64,000 bases of DNA. Origin: Anaerolineae bacterium. GTDB lineage: Bacteria > Chloroflexota > Anaerolineae > Aggregatilineales > Phototrophicaceae. This document shows, in pieces, positions 40,066 through 48,585 of this stretch. Where the stretch lies: NCBI GenBank assembly GCA_017303635.1, contig JAFLCG010000015.1, positions 89,950 to 153,949 of the forward strand, given 5' to 3'. The position numbers and the translations under genes were made by a program. Below the pieces are notes generated by a model, which saw only the letters and a list, made by a program, of their open reading frames with translations, had not been told where the DNA came from and did not search any database. Every line of letters begins with the position of its first letter. Positions within the stretch are counted from its first letter, which is position 1.

Positions 40066-41187
40066 ATGAAAAGTGCAATCTGGGTAGTGGGGTTAGTTAT
40101 GTTTCTGTCCCTATGGGGGACTGGTCAAGCGCGGGATTTACCACCCTGTGCCGAGCGCCCCACCCATCAAGATCCGCCATGGGTAAGCCTGGACTGGTGC
40201 CTGGAAGTCGTCATCAAAGACGGGCAAGCTGGTGAATTGGCCTTCAGTGCGCTGGCAGTTGGGCCAGATGGCACCTTGTATGCCACGCGCCCTCATACGG
40301 GGGAAATACTGGCACTGATTGATACCGATGGCGATGCATTACCCGATACACCACAGGTGATCGCAGATGGCCTGACTCTACCCAACGGACTCGTCTGGCA
40401 CGACGGGGCGCTGTACATTTCCGGCGGTGCAAGGCTTGACCGCTGGCGAGACAATCAACTTGTGACTCTGGTCGATGATCTGCCAAGTGGCAGTGGTTTC
40501 TGGACGGGTCGGCTCACTATTGGGCCAGATGAACGCCTCTACGTGGGCAGTGGTGCACCCTGCGATTGGTGCGAGCAAGTAATACCTGGTCGAGCGGCAA
40601 TCTGGAGTTTTGCACTGGATGGTAGTGATCCTCAATTGATTGCCACGGGTATCCGGGAACCAATGGACGTCACGTTCCTCAATGGGTACTTATGGACCGT
40701 TGATACAGCCCGCGATCAGACCACTGAAGTCGATGGTGATCGGCTCCTTCAGATTGAGCAGGGAGCTTTCTATGGGTGGCCTACCTGCCTAGTTCAGCGT
40801 GAGAACAGTGATTGTTCGAGTATTCCGCCCGCAGCGTTAACTTTCCCCACGCACAGTCATCCAGTCGGGCTGGAAGCTTATACAGCCACTACATTCCCGA
40901 GTATTCAAAACCATTTGCTGGTGGTACTGAACGGCAGTCGGGGCACCGCCGCATTAGAAGGTTATACTTTGGTCGCCGTGCCCATTCAGGCAGATGGAAA
41001 GGCCAGTGATTACCGGATTATTGTACCGGAATCCGCCACTGCCGAATTTGCTGTGCCGCTGCTGCGGATGCATTATGTAAAAAGTGGCTTCTGGCCGTTG
41101 CGCCCGCTGGATGTGGCGGTCAGCCCGGAAGGCTGGATCTATGTCAGCATTAGTGGCGGCAGCATCTATGCCCTGCGACCACGCTGA
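40066..41187 (+). CDS. Secreted PQQ-type sugar dehydrogenase-like beta-propeller
   Basis: A 373-residue exported protein with an N-terminal signal peptide (MKSAIWVVGLVMFLSLWGTG, cleaved near QA-RD). The rest is a six-bladed propeller. FSALAVGPDGTLYATRP, GLTLPNGLVWHDGALYIS, LTIGPDERLYVGSGAPCD, IATGIREPMDVTF, FYGWPTC and HPVGLEAYT resemble soluble aldose (glucose/sorbosone) dehydrogenases. The presumed cofactor is PQQ, but PQQ-binding residues cannot be verified by eye. It is followed by the SCO1664 trio after an 85-base gap. Confidence 0.75.
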   Translation: MKSAIWVVGLVMFLSLWGTGQARDLPPCAERPTHQDPPWVSLDWCLEVVIKDGQAGELAFSALAVGPDGTLYATRPHTGEILALIDTDGDALPDTPQVIADGLTLPNGLVWHDGALYISGGARLDRWRDNQLVTLVDDLPSGSGFWTGRLTIGPDERLYVGSGAPCDWCEQVIPGRAAIWSFALDGSDPQLIATGIREPMDVTFLNGYLWTVDTARDQTTEVDGDRLLQIEQGAFYGWPTCLVQRENSDCSSIPPAALTFPTHSHPVGLEAYTATTFPSIQNHLLVVLNGSRGTAALEGYTLVAVPIQADGKASDYRIIVPESATAEFAVPLLRMHYVKSGFWPLRPLDVAVSPEGWIYVSISGGSIYALRPR

Positions 41188-41272
41188 TGAGTTGCTGGTG
41201 AATGTACATATGCGCCGGCTAGCGCCTATGCTATTATGGGCATGGAACCTTTTGGGATTGAAACCAGCATCC

Positions 41273-41914
41273 ATGACCCATATTCTGCTCATTCGTCACG
41301 CCGTCAATGATTACGTCAAAACAGGCCGGTTAGCTGGCTGGACACCGGGCGTCCACCTCAATGAGGAAGGCCAAGCCCAGGCGCAGGCATTGGGGCAACG
41401 ATTGGCAGAAGCACCCATCAAGTACTTGTATTCCAGCCCGCTGGAGCGGACGATGGAAACTGCCGAGGCTGTCCGTGTCCATCACCCGCACCTGACCATC
41501 CGGCAAAAACCTGAAATAGGTGAGGTACGCTTTGGCGATTGGGAAGGCAAGACGATCTCTGAATTAAGCACGCGCAAGATGTGGCGCATCGTGCAGGATT
41601 ACCCCTCGCGGGCAGAGTTCCCCAACGGAGAAACGATTCGCGATGCTCAAGCGCGTGCAGTGACCGCTATTGAGGGATTGACTGCCAGCCACCCTGGCGA
41701 GATGATTGCCATTGTCAGCCATGCAGATATCATCAAGCTCGTGCTGGCGCATTTTCTGGGTATGCATCTGGACAGTTTTCAGAGACTGGTGGTGCATCCG
41801 GCCTCCATCAGCACTGTGTCGCTCAGTTATGGGCGGCCATATGTCAGCAACATGAACGATGTGAGTCACATTCAGCAAATGGAACGCGAGCGCCGCGCCA
41901 AGAAGACAGAGTAA
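41273..41914 (+). CDS. Histidine phosphatase family protein (MSMEG_4193 type)
   Basis: A 213-residue enzyme of the phosphoglycerate mutase-like superfamily. The catalytic LIRHAVND is at residues 4-11, SSPLERTMETA near residue 43, the acid Glu is in IGEVRFGDWEGK, and SHADIIK near residue 148 holds the second His. The placement before a DUF3090 gene and a SCO1664-like kinase gene is the conserved arrangement of the MSMEG_4193 subfamily. The substrate is unknown. The ATG at 41273 gives the family N-terminus MTHILLIRH. Confidence 0.9.
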   Translation: MTHILLIRHAVNDYVKTGRLAGWTPGVHLNEEGQAQAQALGQRLAEAPIKYLYSSPLERTMETAEAVRVHHPHLTIRQKPEIGEVRFGDWEGKTISELSTRKMWRIVQDYPSRAEFPNGETIRDAQARAVTAIEGLTASHPGEMIAIVSHADIIKLVLAHFLGMHLDSFQRLVVHPASISTVSLSYGRPYVSNMNDVSHIQQMERERRAKKTE

Positions 41915-41946
41915 GGGTTTTCCGCACGGGCAGCGAAAGAAGCGTT

Positions 41947-42456
41947 ATGCCGAACCAACAGATCGAACTGCGACCGATTGATTTCATCACCGTAGGAACG
42001 ATTGGCCCCCGTGGCCAACGAACCTTCCATCTCCAAGGCGGCAAAGACCGCACCCTGGTCTCGCTCACGATTGAGAAGGAACAGGCACGGGCGTTGGGGG
42101 AAGCCATCAACGAGTTACTCAGTAAATATGATGAGCAGCACCCCCTGAGCAAAACGCCCATGCCCCGCATGGATAAACTCGATATGGATCTGCGTGAACC
42201 TATTGAGCCGGTTTTCCGCGTCGCACAGATGGGACTGGGCTACGACGAAGATCAGGATATGATCGTGTTGGTCGCCCAGGAATTGATGCTGATTGACCCG
42301 GAACAGACCGAACCGGAAGAAACCTCCCCCAGTGTCGTACGATTGTGGGGAAGCCGGGAACAAATGCGGGCGCTGGCGATTCAGGCCGATGACATGGTCA
42401 GCCAAGGACGCGCTGACCCCAAGCAAAATGGTCGGTTAACCTACTACTGGACATGA
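41947..42456 (+). CDS. DUF3090 family protein
   Basis: A 169-residue soluble protein. The start LRPIDFITVGTIGPRGQRTFHLQGG and VSLTIEKEQARALGEAINELL are the DUF3090 pattern. The family has no proven function and nearly always lies between a histidine phosphatase and a PI3/4-kinase-like protein in Actinobacteria and Chloroflexi. Here it is 32 bases after the phosphatase, and its stop overlaps the kinase-like start by 4 bases, so the three products probably act together. Confidence 0.88.
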   Translation: MPNQQIELRPIDFITVGTIGPRGQRTFHLQGGKDRTLVSLTIEKEQARALGEAINELLSKYDEQHPLSKTPMPRMDKLDMDLREPIEPVFRVAQMGLGYDEDQDMIVLVAQELMLIDPEQTEPEETSPSVVRLWGSREQMRALAIQADDMVSQGRADPKQNGRLTYYWT

Positions 42457-43241
42457 ACGCAAATCTTCCGCCAGAAAATGCTGATCCCTCACCCATTCCG
42501 ATTAGCCCGGAAACCGCCTTGGATGTGCTGGAAAACGGGGCAATCAATGCGGAACAGGGGCAAATGCGGTGGAGTTCGAACTTCGCCTCTCTCCTGACCA
42601 TCAGCAAAGATGGTCTAACGTTATTGGCCGTATATAAACCGCGCCGTGGCGAGCGCCCACTATGGGATTTCCCGGACGGCACCCTCTGCCAGCGGGAACG
42701 GGCAGCTTTCCTGACCTCTCAAGCTCTGGGATGGAGTATCGTACCGCCAACCGCCCTGCGCGAAGGACCGCGCGGCGTCGGCAGTATGCAGTTGTTCATA
42801 GATCATGACCCGGACCTGCATTATTTCACCTTCCCTCAGTTAGACATTTTCGATTCCGCAATCAAACCGCAGTTGATGCGAATCTGTGCTTTTGACTGGA
42901 TCACCAATAACACAGATCGCAAAGGCGGACACTGCCTGCTGGACGCTGATGGGCATGTGTGGGGAATCGATCATGGGTTAACGTTCCACTCGCAGAATAA
43001 ATTACGGACGGTGATCTGGGAATTCGCTAACCAACCGCTGCCAGACACCGTAGCAGATGATATTGAGCGGTTGTGTGGGCTGCTGGAGCAAGAGACCAGC
43101 GATTATAAGCTGTCACTAGCCTCCCTACTGGATGAAGTGGAACTGCTTGCACTGCAAAAGCGTGTCCGCCAAATGCTGCGGGCTGGCAAATTCCCTGATC
43201 CAGGGCGGGGGGGGCCCAACTATCCCTGGCCACCCGTCTAG
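42453..43241 (+). CDS. SCO1664-family PI3/PI4-kinase-like protein
   Basis: A 262-residue protein resembling a minimal PI3/PI4-type kinase core. Key segments are LAVYKPRRGERPLWDFP (ATP-site Lys), QLMRICAFDWITNNTDRKGGHCLL (catalytic loop with Asp and Asn) and VWGIDHGLTFH (metal-binding DHG). The bacterial members are linked by genome context to DUF3090 and the histidine phosphatase; no substrate is known. The C-terminus ends in a Gly/Pro-rich tail. It is soluble and cytoplasmic. Confidence 0.88.
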   Translation: MNANLPPENADPSPIPISPETALDVLENGAINAEQGQMRWSSNFASLLTISKDGLTLLAVYKPRRGERPLWDFPDGTLCQRERAAFLTSQALGWSIVPPTALREGPRGVGSMQLFIDHDPDLHYFTFPQLDIFDSAIKPQLMRICAFDWITNNTDRKGGHCLLDADGHVWGIDHGLTFHSQNKLRTVIWEFANQPLPDTVADDIERLCGLLEQETSDYKLSLASLLDEVELLALQKRVRQMLRAGKFPDPGRGGPNYPWPPV

Positions 43242-43268
43242 CGGCCTGTACCTATTTCGTTAGAATTA

Positions 43269-43298
43269 CTTGCTCATCTCTTAACATTTCCTTAAAAT
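43269..43298 (+). promoter_or_regulatory. Candidate Pho box before the 5'-nucleotidase gene
   Basis: Three 8-base units start every 11 bases: CTTGCTCA, CTTAACAT and CTTAAAAT. The second and third fit the PyTTAAPyPyT/A repeats of Pho boxes known from cyanobacteria. A phosphate-response regulator bound here would raise nucleotidase synthesis when phosphate is low. Confidence 0.4.
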
Positions 43299-43374
43299 AA
43301 CCCTCCTCAGAAGTTCAACATCGCTGTCCACTATTTGCTGTCCGTTGGTTCAATCATGTTTAGGAGTCGACTTT

Positions 43375-44997
43375 ATGCTGCGTAAGATGAGTCTGGTTTT
43401 GCTGGTTGTGTTGGCGCTGGGGGTTATCGCCTCAGCATCGCTGGCGCAAGATGAATTCCGCCTGACGCTCGTCCATACCAATGATGAACATGCTGGTCAC
43501 ACCCCCAATTCCGCTGGTAATGGCGGGTCAGCCCGGCTGGCAAGCGTTGTCAACCAGATTCGCGCCGAAGCGCCGAACAACCTGCTCTTGGACGCAGGTG
43601 ATCGTTTCACCGGCACCCTGTTCCACACAGTCTATCAAGGTCAGGATCAGGTTCAGATCATGAACCTGCTGGGCTACAACGCCATGACTCTGGGGAATCA
43701 TGAGTTTGATGGTCACAAGGATAATCCAGCCATTCTGGAAGACTTCATCAATGGACTGACTTTCCCGGTTGTTTCCGCCAATGTCGACTTCACCGCTTAT
43801 CCGACAGTGGATGAGAAGGTTGCGCCCTACACCACCATCGAAGTCGATGGGCAGCAGATCGGTATCATCGGCCTGACCACCCCGGATAGCACCGTCACCT
43901 CGACCCCGGCTGCGGATGTGGTCTTCAACGAGGACCTCGCGGGCATTGCCAACGCTGCCGCTGCTGAACTGGCTGCTGCCGGTGTAAACAAAATCATCCT
44001 GCTGACCCACGTCGGCATCGAAGTTGACGAACCTTTGATCGGCCAACTGAGCGGGATTGATGTGGTCCTGGGGGGTCACAGCCATACGCTGTTGAGCAAC
44101 ACCTATTCGGGTGCAGCTGCTTCGTACCCCATGCAGGTTGAAGATGCGGATGGTAATGTGGTGTACTACGGCCAGGCCGGTGCCAATGGTCTGTATGTTG
44201 GTCGCCTGGATGTCCGTTTTGATGCAGAAGGCGCAGTCACTGCTGCTACCGGCGATACCATTCTCCTGTCAAAGTACATCACCCCGGATGTCGCCATGCA
44301 GGCGCTCATCGATAATCTGAGCGGTCCAGTGGATGAACTGCGTAACCAGAGTATCAATGCCACCACCGATGTCCTGCTGGTCGGTGACCGTCTGGTTTGC
44401 CGCGTGGAAGAATGCACCATGGGTAACGTGATTGCAGATGGTCTGCGTGCCGAAACCGGCGCACAGATCGCCATCATGAACGGTGGCGGCATCCGCGCCA
44501 ACATGGAAGCCGGTGACATCACCCTCGGTGACGTGCTGACCGTCCAGCCCTTCGGCAATACCATCGCCACCCTCAGCCTGACCGGTGCCGATGTCATCGC
44601 CGCGCTGGAAAATGGTGTGAGCCGTATCACCGTGGAAAATGGTCAGGTCGTGCGGCAGGGGGCCAATGGGCGCTTCCCGCAGGTCTCTGGCATCCGTTAC
44701 AGCTACGATCCGACCCAGGAAGCAGGCAGCCGGATTGTTAGCGTGGAAGTCCAGGCCGAAGATGGTAGCTTCAGCCCGATTGATCCAGAAGCAATTTACA
44801 CTGTTGCAACCAATAACTTTGCCCGCCAGGGCGGTGATGGTTATACCGTTTTCCTGGAAAACGCCATTGATCCCTATGACTTTGGTCGCGTCGACTACGA
44901 GTCGCTGGCGGAGTACCTGGCAGCTAACAGCCCGATCAATGCTCAGGTGGAAGGCCGCATCACGATTGTGAATGCAGAACTGCCGCCGATCGAATAA
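43375..44997 (+). CDS. Secreted 5'-nucleotidase/metallophosphatase
   Basis: A 540-residue exported enzyme. The signal peptide MLRKMSLVLLVVLALGVIAS is cleaved near SLA-QD. The N-terminal metallophosphoesterase domain carries HTNDEH, DAGDRFTG, GNHEFDG, THVG and GGHSHTLL. The C-terminal 5'-nucleotidase domain begins near residue 330 and includes NVIADGLRAETGAQIAIMNGGGIRANM. It releases phosphate from extracellular nucleotides. The ATG at 43375 has TAGGAG ahead. A candidate Pho box upstream and the nucleoside importer downstream fit a phosphate- and nucleoside-scavenging role. Confidence 0.93.
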   Translation: MLRKMSLVLLVVLALGVIASASLAQDEFRLTLVHTNDEHAGHTPNSAGNGGSARLASVVNQIRAEAPNNLLLDAGDRFTGTLFHTVYQGQDQVQIMNLLGYNAMTLGNHEFDGHKDNPAILEDFINGLTFPVVSANVDFTAYPTVDEKVAPYTTIEVDGQQIGIIGLTTPDSTVTSTPAADVVFNEDLAGIANAAAAELAAAGVNKIILLTHVGIEVDEPLIGQLSGIDVVLGGHSHTLLSNTYSGAAASYPMQVEDADGNVVYYGQAGANGLYVGRLDVRFDAEGAVTAATGDTILLSKYITPDVAMQALIDNLSGPVDELRNQSINATTDVLLVGDRLVCRVEECTMGNVIADGLRAETGAQIAIMNGGGIRANMEAGDITLGDVLTVQPFGNTIATLSLTGADVIAALENGVSRITVENGQVVRQGANGRFPQVSGIRYSYDPTQEAGSRIVSVEVQAEDGSFSPIDPEAIYTVATNNFARQGGDGYTVFLENAIDPYDFGRVDYESLAEYLAANSPINAQVEGRITIVNAELPPIE

Positions 44998-45017
44998 GCA
45001 CATCTGAGTGAGCGTAG

Positions 45018-45046
45018 AAGGGCGACCCAGTGGGTCGCCCTTTTTT
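45018..45046 (+). terminator. Rho-independent terminator of the 5'-nucleotidase gene
   Basis: The stem AAGGGCGACCC pairs with GGGTCGCCCTT and is followed by TTTT. Its stem is the GGGCGACCC palindrome also found at 22159 and 22512. Confidence 0.88.
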
Positions 45047-45142
45047 GTCCGCACTTAACAACATCGTGGCATAATAGGCTGAATTGTCCCTTGCGGCACC
45101 TCCGGTATACAATCAGGGTGATCGCTCAACAGGAGGTGGTGC

Positions 45143-47458
45143 GTGGCGAGCGAACAGGCCAAAGAACTCCGCAGACAAGGGATTGCGCTGGTCAAAGCGG
45201 GCGACCGTGAACAAGCGCGTAAAGTATTGCAGCAAGCTATTCGCCTCGACCCAACCAATGAAGCCGGTTGGAGTTGGCTGGCGACCGTCGCCAAAGATCA
45301 GCGGGAGAAAGTCTTCTGCCTGTACAAACTGCTGGAAATCAATCCCAACAGTGAAGTCGGTCTGGCCTCGCTGCAGCAATTGGGAATGACGCGCGAACAG
45401 CTCAATGAGCAAATGCGCCAGCAGATCGAAGCCGCCAAAAGCGGACAGGCTGCACCACCCGTTGCGCCGCCGCGACCGGCCCAACCCAACCCACCAGCCA
45501 CCCCAGTTCAGGAAGCATCCCCATTTGATGCACCTGCAGCAACATCAGCCGTTGAAGCAGAGCAGCCTAGCGGGAGTCTCCTCCAACAGCGACGCGAACC
45601 GCAAAAGCCACGTCCCCAGCCGCGCAATTTGGCGCAAGGGCCGGGTATCCCCATCGCTGACCCGGACTACATCAGCTACATTCAATCTGAAATTGATCCT
45701 ATCGTGCGGGATTACCTCAAACCGCCGCTAGATACGGATGTAACTTATGTCCGCAAAACCAGCGGACGTGCTGGTGAGCGCGATATCTGGATATTGCGGG
45801 GGTGGATTGCCGGTGCCGTAGCAGGCGTCACAGCACTGATTATTGGCATCGGATTCCTGCTCATCATTAGCGATCCAGAACTCCGCGGGATTGTGTTCGC
45901 GCCAACCTGGACGGTCTCCCCCACACCATTACCACCGACCGCAACCTTTACCTCAACACCAGGCAATACGCCCACAGCCTCACCCACTCCAAGGTTGACG
46001 CTAACGCCAAGCCCAACCGTCAATCCACAGATTAACAGTGGTGCCGTTCAAACACCTACCCCCACCCCGATTTATCCGCCAGTGAGTGGGCGCGCGATCG
46101 AAGGTGCTATTGGCTTGATCGACGCTGGACAATTGGATGCGGCTATTCCGACCCTGGTGGTTGAAGTCACTAACGTCGCTGCTGCTTTTGAGCCAAACCC
46201 CTATTACTATCAGGCTCTGGCTCTGGCAGAACAAGGCGAATTGAATGACGCTCAGGACTTGATCGAAGAAGCCGGTGAACGCCTCCGTGAACGGGCCACA
46301 AACCCGGTAACCGAATCCCAGATCAATGCAGCACGCGCCTACATTGATACCCTCGTCGCGGAGCGCGATCTGCAAAGTCGGCGCAGCGAAGCGATCGATA
46401 CCCTACTGCAAAATGCTCAGGACCTGGCAGAACTGGCAATTAGCCGCGATCCCCGTATGGAATTGGCCTATATCGCTTTAGCACGGCGACACGTGTTGGA
46501 CGAACAATATGCTGAAGCCTTAAGCGCACTGGATGATGGGCTGAGTGTACCGCAACTGCTCAACAGTCTGCGTCTGACTTTGGAAAAAGCACGCGTGTAT
46601 CTTGCTCAAGGTGAGTACGAGCGAGCAGATTATCAGGCTTATCTGGCACTCTATACTGATCCGTTCAACGAAGATGCGTTAACCGTGCGGACTCAGATCG
46701 CGCTGGCTCAGAATCGACCGGGGTTGGCTGTTTTACGTGCTCAGGAATTGCTGTTCTACTATCCGGGTTCTGCACAAGGCTTCAAGTTGTTGGGCGATGC
46801 CCGACGGGCTGAAGGCAATCTCGACCTAGCGGTTGCTGCCTACGATCAGGCGCTCGCCGGAGGCAATGATGCGACCATTCTGATCGCGCGGGCCGAGGTC
46901 AATCAGCAGTTAGGACGTTTCGAGCAGGCCCGTGATGACCTGAATCTGGCGGCCAGGGACAACAATACACCTGAATTACGCGCCTTGCGGTTGCAAGCTG
47001 CGGTCGATGCCGGAAATTTTGCAGCGGCATTGCGCGATATTGACTCGCTCTTGGGTGAAGACATTCTGCCCGATGACGAGTTAAATCTGCTCAAGGCGCG
47101 GTTGCTGGTCGAAAGCGCTGGTGAAGACGGTGAAGAAACGTATCAGGAAGCCCGTGATCTACTGGAAACATTGATAGATGGCGGATCCCTGACCAGTGAT
47201 CAAACCGCGCAGGCAGAAGAATATCAAGCACGGGCACAATACGCCTTGCGCCAGTATCCGCAGGCACTTGAGTCGATCAATGCGGCGCTGGGCACTGGCG
47301 CCAGCGGCAGTCGCTACTATGTGCGCGGACTGATTTTGGAAGCATCCGGGCAGGATGCCGCCGCACTCCGTGACTATGAATGGGTGCTGGCTCTGGGTCA
47401 GTTGTACAGCTACGCCTTCCTGCCGGATGCTGAAACACGCGCTGCGGAACTCAGATAG
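45143..47458 (+). CDS. TPR membrane protein with Pro/Thr linkers
   Basis: A 771-residue protein. An N-terminal pair of TPRs (ALVKAGDREQARKVLQQAIRLDP, residues 14-36, and onward) is followed by a Pro/Ala-rich linker. One membrane helix lies at about residues 218-245 (GWIAGAVAGVTALIIGIGFLLII), with a TPTPLPPTATFTSTP linker outside it. Roughly ten TPR units then fill residues 310-760. It probably bridges cytoplasm and exterior as an assembly platform. The GTG at 45143 is set by AGGAGGTG immediately before it. Confidence 0.85.
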   Translation: MASEQAKELRRQGIALVKAGDREQARKVLQQAIRLDPTNEAGWSWLATVAKDQREKVFCLYKLLEINPNSEVGLASLQQLGMTREQLNEQMRQQIEAAKSGQAAPPVAPPRPAQPNPPATPVQEASPFDAPAATSAVEAEQPSGSLLQQRREPQKPRPQPRNLAQGPGIPIADPDYISYIQSEIDPIVRDYLKPPLDTDVTYVRKTSGRAGERDIWILRGWIAGAVAGVTALIIGIGFLLIISDPELRGIVFAPTWTVSPTPLPPTATFTSTPGNTPTASPTPRLTLTPSPTVNPQINSGAVQTPTPTPIYPPVSGRAIEGAIGLIDAGQLDAAIPTLVVEVTNVAAAFEPNPYYYQALALAEQGELNDAQDLIEEAGERLRERATNPVTESQINAARAYIDTLVAERDLQSRRSEAIDTLLQNAQDLAELAISRDPRMELAYIALARRHVLDEQYAEALSALDDGLSVPQLLNSLRLTLEKARVYLAQGEYERADYQAYLALYTDPFNEDALTVRTQIALAQNRPGLAVLRAQELLFYYPGSAQGFKLLGDARRAEGNLDLAVAAYDQALAGGNDATILIARAEVNQQLGRFEQARDDLNLAARDNNTPELRALRLQAAVDAGNFAAALRDIDSLLGEDILPDDELNLLKARLLVESAGEDGEETYQEARDLLETLIDGGSLTSDQTAQAEEYQARAQYALRQYPQALESINAALGTGASGSRYYVRGLILEASGQDAAALRDYEWVLALGQLYSYAFLPDAETRAAELR

Positions 47459-47493
47459 CAGTGGCGACGGCAGACTAAATGCTAAACAGCATG

Positions 47494-47525
47494 AAAACGG
47501 CCGAGGGAATTTCCTCGGCCGTTTT
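47494..47525. terminator. Bidirectional terminator between convergent genes
   Basis: Perfect 13-bp arms AAAACGGCCGAGG and CCTCGGCCGTTTT enclose GAATTT. The stem supplies its own A/U tracts for both strands, so it ends the TPR gene and the leftward transporter operon. Confidence 0.9.
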
Positions 47526-47550
47526 GCTGATCGCTAGTGAGTAAAAGCTC

Positions 47551-48585
47551 TTATGAGCCCCTTTCAGGATCAAAGCGCGTACCCAGGGCAGCAGGTGGAT
47601 CAGAGCGCAGAATGTTCCGCGCCCACTTTTGGGCACCGCGAGGCAAGAGCAACAACGCTCGCTCAATGGCACCGCTGCTGACGAGTAGCAAGGTGACGAT
47701 CATCAGGACCCAGGGGACTGCATTCAGGACCATGATATTGATCTCGATGCCAGGTGTGCGTTGAATGACCGACGCCAGCGCACGCAGGCCAGCAAAGAGA
47801 TAGGCACCCAGCACCACGCGGAACGGATGCCAGCCGCCGAAGATGACAATCGCCAGCGCGATCCAGCCATCGCCTTGCATATTGGGCGGGGTCGTCCACC
47901 CAGCCTTGATATTGAGGGAATAGGCTGCTCCGGCTAAACCGACTAACGCGCCACCCAATCCGGCATACAGATAGCGCAAGCGATTCACCGAAACACCGCG
48001 CGCAAAAGCAGCTTCTGGCCGCTCGCCCACCGCTCGCAGCGCCAGACCCCGCCGCGTCTGGAAGAGATAGTACCAAGCACCGAAGATGAGGGCATAGCTC
48101 AGATAGGTGAAACCACTTTGCTTGAAAAAAATGTCACCGGCAACTGGAATTTGAGAGAGCACGGGGAACACAATCGGCAATGCCTGCGGGCCGGGAATAC
48201 GGGCGTAATTGGTACCCAGAAACACCGCCAGATCGACTCCAAGCAGCGTCAATACGAAACCAATGGCTACTTGATCCTGATTGAGTTCAATCGAAGCGAC
48301 GGCAATCAGCAGGGCGATAAGAGCCCCCACCAGCATCGCTACCAACACGCCCACCGGGATGGCGAGCATGGTCGCCGTAGCAACCGCCATACCGCCCCCA
48401 GTCAAGGCTGTGTTGAGGCTGTAGGCCGCTACAAACCCCGTCATGGCTGAGAGGACAATGCTCCCGTCCAGTGCCAGATTGACGATCCCAGCGCGTTCGG
48501 TAATGGTCTCGCCAATCGCGGCAATCACCAGCGGCGTGGCATTGGTAACAATACTCTCCAGCGTATTCAGCAGTGGATCAGCCAT
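47551..48585 (-). CDS. Nucleoside-type ABC transporter permease (NupQ/YufQ-like)
   Basis: A 344-residue BPD_transp_2-family permease with about eight or nine helices. The N-terminal IAAIGETITERAGIVNLALDGSIVLSA is the conserved permease signature of BMP-linked importers, and a QVAIGFVLTLLGVDLAVFLG segment follows. It forms half of the transmembrane channel. Its start overlaps the stop of the other permease gene by 8 bases. It is the last gene of the operon. Confidence 0.9.
   Translation of the reverse strand: MADPLLNTLESIVTNATPLVIAAIGETITERAGIVNLALDGSIVLSAMTGFVAAYSLNTALTGGGMAVATATMLAIPVGVLVAMLVGALIALLIAVASIELNQDQVAIGFVLTLLGVDLAVFLGTNYARIPGPQALPIVFPVLSQIPVAGDIFFKQSGFTYLSYALIFGAWYYLFQTRRGLALRAVGERPEAAFARGVSVNRLRYLYAGLGGALVGLAGAAYSLNIKAGWTTPPNMQGDGWIALAIVIFGGWHPFRVVLGAYLFAGLRALASVIQRTPGIEINIMVLNAVPWVLMIVTLLLVSSGAIERALLLLPRGAQKWARNILRSDPPAALGTRFDPERGS

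Noticed and set aside
44269..45054. A 261-codon frame on the minus strand opposite the 5'-nucleotidase
   Set aside because: It lies antisense to a clearly recognised enzyme and runs through that gene's terminator; its composition is typical of a shadow frame.
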